Positions 56,351 to 64,000 of a stretch of 64,000 nt of DNA are shown piece after piece (position 1 is the first letter of the stretch; every line of letters begins with the position of its first letter). Below the pieces are notes generated by a model. That model made no database searches. It was not told the origin of the DNA and saw nothing but the letters and a program-made list of their open reading frames with translations. The DNA is from Incurvaria masculella (lineage: Eukaryota > Arthropoda > Insecta > Lepidoptera > Incurvariidae), in NCBI GenBank assembly GCA_946894095.1, contig OX335657.1:3410001-3474000 (forward strand), read 5' to 3'. Both the position numbers and the translations under genes were made by a program.

Positions 56351-57859
56351 AAAACATCGATTTCGATTTTAGTTAGTTAGATTTTAAACTACAATTTTCG
56401 ATATTTTATTTCTGATTTCCATGCGCAACATTTTATACTAATGAAATACTTTACAGCACAAGGGTTTTGTAAAATAAATGTACTACATAGAAATCGATAC
56501 ATTTAATACAATCTTGATGCTACAATGTAGTATCCAGCTACATATATTTCTTGCATGTGCTGCTCCAATAAGCCACATAATTTGTGAAATTTATTGCAAA
56601 ATTAATGGATGATTGTGCCCACTTAAACGATTAAACGGTGTGAAAATACAAAATACAAAGCGAATGTACGCGCCCGTCCAGTGCGCTTGCGCGAAACTGG
56701 TTTCCGCTGGATTGAAAAATAAACATCTACATTGTAATAAAAATGATTTATAATATTACGATACGGTAATTAAAGAGGTAATACTCTATCTACCTGCGAG
56801 GGGAAATGTACTCTATTACAACATCAAAAAGCTTCATTATCATTGTATCCGCATCGCATTGCGTACACCGATCCATAAATTCAAATGCGCGAGCTTATTC
56901 ATTAAAATCTACGTAACGTGGCACAAAATAAGCGACATGACAGTGTCTTTGTCATCTATAAGCCAGTCTATAGAGCGTACCTGAAAAACAGTTACTTTTA
57001 AATAACCCCAAATACTTTTATTTGGAGGTAAAGTGTCAATAGGTAGTGTGAATCCAAAAACATTTTTAATTCTGAACTGTTAGGACAAGAGGAAAGACCA
57101 AATTGACTTTTGACAAAATTTCACCTTTATAGTCACTCAAATAAAATTGTCTATGCTCGTAAGTATTTTTTTTAGATTGGGCGTTCACTAAAAACGCTTT
57201 AATAATCAAAGCATTAAGGTTTCAATTCCCTCGAAACGGGTTTCGAAATAGTGCGAAGGCTAGAACAGGAGTTCAAATTCACCCAGTCACGTCAAACGAC
57301 GCGCAGTCACGTGATCCCATGAGACTTTCTACGCAGCGGCGCATGTATTTCCTGCTCCAGTAAAGTTCATAGGCCGCGTGAAAGGTCACAACACGTTACG
57401 TCTTTACTACGGTGATAGGACTTGCACATCCTCATTTGTTTATTTAATTTATTTTAGGAAAAACAAACAGAGTAACATGGAAAACTTAATATAAGTGTCA
57501 ATATTGCTTAGAAAACATGTTAGTCCAGCTTCGTATTTCACAAGTTTAGCAAAAGTAGTAGGACGAAGCAGTATATGTATAGTGTAGAACAGAGAAACAA
57601 AATAAGAAAAACTTACAGTTATTGATTAACTTTTATATTAAAGATGTTATATGCTAGTAAGCAAACCACAGTCGATATTGTCGTTGCAATGCCTCATTGG
57701 TGATTGTAAACAATGCATTCATACTTCTTTAATTTGATACGGAATAGTGTATTTACTAAGAAACGTTATCTTCTTAATTATGAGTAAGAAAAAATACAAA
57801 TACACAATCTCAATAATCTGTTATGATAGAGCCATGGCATTGATACTATCCATAGTTTT
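56351..57859. other. Spacer, apparently single copy
   Basis: No gene recognised. 57240-57420 is GC-richer. A T/A-rich piece at 57440-57480 (GTTTATTTAATTTATTTTAG) may be a minus-strand LINE tail. Confidence 0.35.
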
Positions 57860-58147
57860 TAGGGTTCCGTACCCAAAGAGTGCCAACGGAACCCTACTAC
57901 TAAAACTCCGATTTCCGTCCGTCCGTCCGTCTGTCACAGGGCTGTATCTCATCAACCGTAATAGATAGGCAACAGAAATGTTCACAGAATTTGTATTTAT
58001 TTTGCCGCTATAACAACAAATAGGTAACATTAAAAAATAATAATAAATAAAGGGAGCCCCCATAAAAATAATGTGATTTTGTAGTGTTAACTCTTGTACG
58101 ATGGTACGGAACCCTTCGTGTGCGAGTCCTACTCACACTTGGCCAGT
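57860..58147 (-). mobile_element. Microsatellite-bearing repeat, minus strand
   Basis: A complete copy. AGGGTTCCGTACCC at the left, a short (CCGT)n run at 57917-57930, and the palindromic head, partly mutated, at the right. Confidence 0.75.
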
Positions 58148-59167
58148 TTTTTCAAACAATCAATTGTATGAAGACATTTTCGCAAAACGTCAAATTCAAA
58201 AAAATATCAGTTTGCCACCGCGCGCCTGCTATGGGACCCGCTTTCTTAAATTTTCCAATTTAAAACTGTCAAACCAACTAAAACTTACATGCCCACACGC
58301 AAACATAGTCGCAGACGTATTGGAGCACATTCACGTGCGGTGGCCATTATATGCCCATTTATTGCACGTATTATCTACGTGTGGACGTCATCGCGAATAC
58401 TATGTATTGGATGGACCACACGCCACATCTCCTTCCTTTTCTCTTCTATGCTTCTCCCCGACCTCTCACAAATTTAATCTGTTACATACCTGAACAGAGC
58501 ACACACTCAGGCAATTTAGCATAATAATAAATGGTTCATAAGTGGTGGGAAGAACGCAGCTTTATGAAGATACAAATCGCATTAAAATGGGGTAAGCTTG
58601 TTCTCAAGCATTCAGAGGGCTTGTTCTTTCACCGACTTCTTTCATATTCAAACCCAGTGCTAACCCCTCAGGTCATCGAGCGCGATGGTTAGTACCCTTT
58701 AATTGATGAGATACACAAATGCTAACTGCATTAAAGTTGTGTAAGTGGTTGTAAAGTTATTATTAGTGGACTCCATTGTAATTTTTCCATTAGCTAATTA
58801 AGAATTAAACATTAAAGTGTATGTTATAAAATTATAAGAGCACAGAAAGGAGCTGTATTCGGAAAAACTTGCATATCACAGATGAACAAAAACAGATGAA
58901 AAACTTCTGGTTGCATTTCCCCTCTGGTTGGAAATGCTTTGATCGCGTTGATTTAGAAGCTCGATTGTTATATTGCTCCAAGAGACCATATACTCAAGAG
59001 TTTGGTATTATTTCAACTTTGCATCTTCACGCGTTTCTGAGAAAGAGGTTATTGACAGACAGACATGCAGAAGCCAAAGTGATCCTATACGCGTAAGTGC
59101 TATTGTTTTCTCTTGAAATAAGGAAACCCAAAAATTATAAAATGTCCTTCCTTTTGATTTTTTAAAC
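58148..59167. other. Spacer with unidentified frames
   Basis: Open frames at 58101-58493 and 58869-59096 show no family motif; the first begins inside the repeat. No gene can be supported. Confidence 0.3.
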
Positions 59168-59358
59168 GGGGACGAATCATAAAGTCCAAAAAGCACAAAG
59201 TCCAAAACCCATACCGTCCAAAATACTTACGAATATGGATATTTTTAATTGGGTTAGGTTAGGTTAGATTATATGCATCTTATAAAACACATGAAAAATA
59301 CATAATTTTGGACGTTCTGGGTTTTGGGCCTTATGCTTTTTGGATATGAAGGCGACCC
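59168..59358. mobile_element. MITE with repeated GTCCAAAA words
   Basis: About 190 bp. The left arm (AAAGTCCAAAAAGCACAAAG, then CCGTCCAAAAT) and the right arm (ATTTTGGACGTTCTGGG, CTTTTTGGATATGAAGGCG) are imperfect inverted repeats of about 55 bp. The centre contains GGGTTAGGTTAGGTTAG at 59249-59265. Confidence 0.55.
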
Positions 59359-59839
59359 TTTGAAACAATAATGGCGAAAAATGCAGTGGGCTCGCCGCCT
59401 ACGAAACAACACGAACACGGACTTGTAATTAAAGTGTATTACTATTTTGTCCACCCATAGGGAATGGATACACGTGATTCACTGACGCACACTCTTTTAA
59501 GGATACGTTTTATGTATTAGGGTTTCACGCTATTTATTCTTGAAACGAGTTATGGTAAACGAGTTAATTTAACATTGGAAGTATTACTCACTCATAGAGT
59601 ATTCTACCCGCAATATGTTTGGGTTATAAGTCTGGCAACCCGATTATTAGATACGTGCATAGATAAAGCATCTCTAAATACGAGGTCGCGTGTTGTCATC
59701 AAATGGCCACCTACATTTAGTTAAACATATAGAAAATAAGTAACTATGCTTAGTTTAAGTTAAGTTTCCATTTATATTGTTCTGTATTGAATTAATAAGT
59801 AATAAGCGTTGTTTCTCTTTGCTTACCCTAAGCTGTAAA
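59359..59839. other. Spacer
   Basis: Nothing recognised. Confidence 0.3.
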
Positions 59840-59945
59840 ATTTCCCTATCATAGGGTTGATTGTTAGAAATTGCCTGAGGCAATAAATCCGCCTTTGCAT
59901 TGTACTTTTGTATGGATTTCAATAAAAAATATTATTATTATTATG
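59840..59945 (+). mobile_element. LINE 3' tail
   Basis: GGTTGATTGTTAGAAATTGCC, then GCAATAAATCCGCCTTTGCA and a (TTA)n tail at 59930-59943. This is the conserved 3'-end layout of the LINE at 36390-39675, without coding sequence. Confidence 0.65.
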
Positions 59946-60091
59946 ATTAGAGTCAGCATAAATAATACATTTAGGGATACCTTTGATTTTTCTTGTGGAA
60001 AAAAATAGTTTGTGATCAATTTAAAAAATATATTAAATATTCTTTTTTCTTAGTTTGACATGTTTCTGAGCGTTGGACCGGCTAGCTTTAT

Positions 60092-60990
60092 TGAATGCAT
60101 ATAAAATATACCGTGCCTGTGCTGTTGATAGTTCAGGAGTTCTCTTGTTAGGAGCCAACCTTGGGTGCAGTAGCTAGGACGGGTAATCATAATCGAATGC
60201 GTAAACGGCTTTTTATGTCCGTGCTGCTAATCATTCAGCAGTTCCCTAATCAGAACCGAACTCTGAGTTTTTTTTTTCTGAGCTTTAACAATTAAATGCG
60301 TATACAACATTTCGTGTCTGTGTTGTTAACCATTGAGCAGTTCCCTCGTTAGGAGCCAACCTTGAGTCAGTAGTCATGTTATGGTGACACTTAGAACGGG
60401 CTTTCACAATTAAATGCGTATACAACATTTCGTGTCTATGTTGTTAACCGTTGAGCAGTTCCCTCGTTAGTAGCCAACCTTGAGTCATTAGTCATGTCAT
60501 GGTAACACTTAGAACGGGCTTTCGCAATTAAATGCGTATACAACATTTCGTGTCTGTGTTGTTAACCGTTGAGCAGTTCCCTCGTTAGTAGCCAACCTTG
60601 AGTCAGTAGTCATGTCATGGTGACACTTAGAACGGGCTTTCGCAATTAAATGCGTATACAACATTTCGTGTCTGTGTTATTAACCGTTGAGCAGTTCCTT
60701 CGTTAGTAGCCAACCTTGAGTTAGTAGTCATGTCATGATGACACTTAGAACGGGCTTTCGTAATTGAATGTGTATACAACATATCGTGTCTGTGTTATTA
60801 ACCGTTGAGAAGTTCCCTTATTAGGTGCCAACTTTTGAGTGCAGTAGCCATGTCATGATAGAATGGGTATAAATAATATAATGCGTTCACAAAATGTCGA
60901 GTCTGCCCTGTTGACCGTTAACGAATTCCTTTATTTGAAGCTAGTCCTGGAGGTCCGTTCGGGTCATGCTTACTATAAAAATCGGAACTG
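60092..60990 (+). repeat. 118-bp minisatellite, about eight units
   Basis: Units start at 60290, 60408, 60526, 60644 and 60762 with exact 118-bp spacing. Each begins AATT(A/G)AATG(C/T)GTATACAACA and contains GTTGAGCAGTTCC and AGCCAACCTTGAGT words. Diverged units flank them at about 60092, 60191 and 60876. The central units are nearly identical; the edge units are eroded. One frame through the last unit reads LLTVNEF, and the corresponding frame of other units reads LLTVEQF before a stop, so a coding ancestry is possible. Confidence 0.85.
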
Positions 60991-61049
60991 CACTAACTTG
61001 AAAATGTTCAACTCCGTAGGATATGTAACGATGTACGCGATCCCGAATC

Positions 61050-61342
61050 CGACCATCTACCTCTCCACGGAACCCTGCGCCCACTCAGTTGCGGGTAGAT
61101 CAAAGAGATCTCCGCGACGCGACTGACTAAACGGCGAGCGGAAGAATGGGGCTATGTCAACGCGCGCGAGCAAAAACGGACGACATTTCGGAAGAACGGA
61201 AGAACACTTTTTTGGGAATGTGTTATACGATGTGACCTGCGAAAAAGACGTTTGTTTTTAAGAAAACCTCTTGTGCCGTGTCTACGGGAAGTACCCAGGA
61301 GCCGGGAAGTCTGTCCGGAGTCTTGGAGTTCGGCCTAGTGAG
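61050..61342 (+). promoter_or_regulatory. Possible promoter and untranslated first exon
   Basis: A GC-richer block after the minisatellite. CTCAGTT at 61085-61090 fits the insect initiator TCA(G/T)T(T/C), with a putative start at 61087. The block ends CTAGTGAG followed by GTGAGTGG, a good splice donor at 61343. No clear downstream promoter element was seen at +28 to +32, and no protein is encoded. This is an inference from composition and two short signals. Confidence 0.3.
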
Positions 61343-63045
61343 GTGAGTGGGCTTATACCAAACTGTCACTTGTCCTTCTCTTCCTAGCATTCATATAGTA
61401 CTCATTACTGACCTGTTATACATAAGTGGAAGTCACACCGAGACAGGTGAAAGTAAATGAAAGCTTGTAATAATGTTACGACGCTAAATCCCCAAGAACA
61501 GCTATCTTGTTTCATCTCCAGCTCCTTTATGCAATAAGTAATTTATTCCTTTCACGTATTTCTCATTAGCGATCTCTTCAGCATACTAACAAGGCTTTTC
61601 GATTATTTAGTGTGACAAAAGCTCTCTTCATGCATTTTCAAGGCTTCAAGCGAATACCTTCAATGTTTCGAGGTGGTTTTGGGGAACAAACTAAAAATAC
61701 AATATGCAATGATTACAATATATGCAACTTAAGGTAATGCATCAAAATAGTCTTTACACAAATAGTGCTTTACAATGTTGTTTTAACTAATGTATGAACA
61801 TTAAATGTATACCAGAAATTATTTAAATATTTCATCAAATGAAAGCGTTAGACGACACGCAGAAACACGGACATAATAACAGTGGGAGCCTAACAGATTT
61901 ATGGTCAATTATACGGTGGAAATACTGAAAAGTCGTATAATTTAGCGCCGTTCTCTGCAAAATGAAGGGCCTCAGAGTGTAATGAAATCACCCCCACAGC
62001 GCAAAATATCATTATAAACAGTTTCACTTAGAGAAGTAATTCCGAACGGAATGGAGGGGCTTCCTGCGCCGAACTACCCCCGCAAGAGTCATCTAAGGGT
62101 GGGTGTGCGTGCCTACAACTATTTATGAAATATTAATATTTACTATAACTTCGTAGGCGCGGTTCTAATTATATGGAAAGGGGCCGTGGGATGGGAAAGT
62201 TGAGAAATTGAAGACTTTGATGTTTGAGTATTCCTAGAAAATCAAGAACGAGATTAGGGGGTGAGAATTAACGAGCATGGGAGGACGGGAGTAGCAACCT
62301 CGTTTGAATGGGGCCGGCGACGTAGCCACTTTTCCCATACGATATCGCCAGTGCTGGCGAGTGAGTTCGCTTACGAATTCGGTTCCTACCGTCTGAGATG
62401 GAAAGACACGTAAGAACACGTAACAACTTCACAAAGTAAGTAAGTGCAAAGAAAATTCCATGTGGATTTATCCTACGCTGAGGCATGTTCACAGCAATGA
62501 TTGACTGATATAATCCCAATGTTGTACGAATCAATATAATTTCCTATTAAAAAACAAACCAACATTTTTTTTAAATCTGATCGCAATGCTTGCATGTGAG
62601 AGGGGAAGATGTGTAACCTCAAATTAACAAATGTATTATGTGAATTTGAAGTCTTGCTTTGCTTGTTTACTAGGAGGATTGGTACTATATACTTTATGGT
62701 GAAATTTTTTATCACTTTATCGGATTGGCATCCGTTTTAAAGTCAATAACACAAGTTACCACCAAATAAATTGTAATATTTTTATCTGATTCAGACTAAT
62801 TTAGATAAGCGTTATTTGTTTACAGGAAAATGGTAGTTATTACTCAGAATTTTGCAAGGCATAATCTCGGAAAAATATATGTACAATAAACTAATTTCAC
62901 AAGGTCATTTGAATCAGTTCAATCTATTAATACAATTTTGTTACTGACTCATTTAGAAAATAAAAAGATACATTTAAAGAGGAATTTAATATGGATGAAA
63001 ATGTAGTTATCTTTACAAGAAAAATAAATGATAAGGTGAATGGCT
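61343..63045. other. Spacer, possible intron
   Basis: No mobile element recognised over 1.7 kb, which is unusual for this window. If the donor at 61343 is real, this would be intron. Open frames at 62234-62715 have no motif. Confidence 0.3.
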
Positions 63046-63412
63046 GCAAATAATGCAGCATGAAAGTGTCAGTGCATACTTACTTAGTAATACCAAAACT
63101 GAACAAATTTTTGGTTGCATTTCGTAGTTGTAGGCGATTTAGGTTACAGATATAACTGTAGGTATATTTAACTATTTAATAAAAAAAAACCGACTGTACA
63201 ATTAATAGGTATCAATATTCCTAGACGATCTGTATATTTATCAGCAGATATATACTGAAATATATTTTATGTAGCCAATCTAGATAACGCGACCACTTGG
63301 CGCAGGAAGACAGACATATTTAGCATCAGAGGGTTGGTCTCTAACATGTAAACCCAGATTCAGCCATTTACCTTATCGTGACCAAAAATGTCGTGACCTC
63401 CCGGAATACGAA
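63046..63412 (-). mobile_element. Long-TIR element, copy 2, incomplete
   Basis: Reverse-complement relative of 7650-8236. The words GCATGAAAGTGTCAGTGC and GGTTACAGATATAACTGTAG match 7870-8010 in reverse, and TGTCGTGACCTCCCGGAAT at 63390-63408 matches its left tip. One terminal arm is missing. Confidence 0.65.
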
Positions 63413-63834
63413 TCTCATTTCAAAAAGGAACCCGTTACATGTGACACTGCATAACAGTTCGTAAACAATTTGATAGTTTATTCATTCTGGCATGTTACCC
63501 AATCACATGCGTTTACAACGTATTTTTGTATGCATTTTTATATTTTCTAGTTTGAAAACCATTCTAGATAACAACATCAAACAACGACTAAATAAAATGT
63601 ATGTATTAAAATTGAGAGACTTTTAAAAAAATATAAATAATGTAACAAACGTATTCTTTTTTTTTATTGTAATGGGTTAGGCAACAGTCACCGTTTCCCA
63701 TGCATATATATCTCACATTACAAGCATAAATTACCCCAAAAAGTAATGAATGGAAGACTTAGATTATTATTTTTTCGTTAAATTTAAACGCATCCTTTAG
63801 TGCAATCTAGTTGTATCTAAGTATCTTTTATTAA
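63413..63834. other. AT-rich spacer
   Basis: Nothing recognised. Confidence 0.35.
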
Positions 63835-64000
63835 GTTGGGCCATCCCGCTCAACTCCCCCCAAAGCGGAAAGAAGATCATGCGCATATTTCCTGTCGGAG
63901 ATACAAAATTGTACTCAAAAAAGTTTTATATTATGTATATGCTTGATGATCATTGGCATTGATCATTGGATCATTGTTATAAGGTGTTCTTTTTTTTTTA
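63835..64000 (+). mobile_element. 542-bp TTAA-flanked element, copy D (cut by window edge)
   Basis: It starts after TTAA (63831-63834) with GTTGGGCCATCCCGCTCAAC and follows copy B through the AAGAAGATCA(C/T)GC words. It is more diverged than the other copies. The rest lies outside the window. Confidence 0.7.

Noticed and set aside
58101..58493. A 130-residue protein
   Set aside because: It begins within the microsatellite-bearing repeat and shows no domain or signal, so it is likely a chance frame.
59249..59265. Telomeric (TTAGG)n tract
   Set aside because: There are only about three units and they lie inside a small MITE. This is a short interstitial match and not a telomere.
60092..60990. 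CRISPR array
   Set aside because: The 118-bp units repeat along their entire length with no unique spacers, and the genome is that of an animal. It is a minisatellite.

Overview
The window reads as a stretch of insect, most likely moth or butterfly (Lepidoptera), nuclear genome that consists largely of transposable elements. The base composition is AT-rich. There is no bacterial-style gene packing, and I recognise no complete host gene. The lepidopteran assignment rests on the repeat families, which match ones I know from moth and butterfly genomes. They are a microsatellite-bearing repeat starting CCGGCCAAGTGCGAG, Helitrons whose 5' ends read TCACTACATAG or TCTATACTA, a cecropia-type mariner, RTE and CR1/Jockey-type LINEs, and abundant short SINEs. 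This is family knowledge plus reading by eye; no database search was possible.

Layout. From 1 to 17000 there are scattered SINE copies, several inverted-repeat DNA elements (MITEs) and LINE tails set in AT-rich spacer, plus one GC-rich block at 15840-16140. From 17000 to 24100 there are more SINEs, three copies of the microsatellite-bearing repeat, LINE C-terminal stubs and a foldback element. From 24165 to 26213 two related Helitrons lie end to end, one carrying a Penelope-like fragment with a clear 13-bp target duplication. From 26400 to 30700 there are LINE and RTE fragments and copies of two MITE families seen earlier.

The most structured part is 30873-40446. Two inverted arms of about 600 bp, each built from three 140-bp subrepeats and flanked by TTA, enclose about 8.4 kb. 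The interior is a nest of CR1/Jockey-type LINEs, a Penelope-like fragment, an RTE LINE with an inverted partner, and a mariner that sits in a LINE reading frame. If the flanking TTA is a target duplication, the whole 9.6 kb moved as one composite foldback element.

From 40500 to 59400 the window holds another copy of a 542-bp TTAA-flanked element, a second LINE of the same family, SINEs and four more microsatellite-bearing repeats. It also holds a dense palindrome array at 47534-48418 with seven TGACGTCA octamers, a decayed Pif1-like helicase remnant, a dead Tc1/mariner copy and an element with perfectly matching 168-bp inverted arms. From 60090 to 61000 there is a 118-bp minisatellite, followed by a GC-rich block that could be the promoter and untranslated first exon of a host gene.

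The coding remnants belong to mobile elements (reverse transcriptases, transposases, a helicase), and nearly all are broken by frameshifts, stops, truncation or later insertions. The SINEs share one 3' body but carry either a tRNA-like head or a 5S rRNA-like head, which is one of the more interesting observations here.
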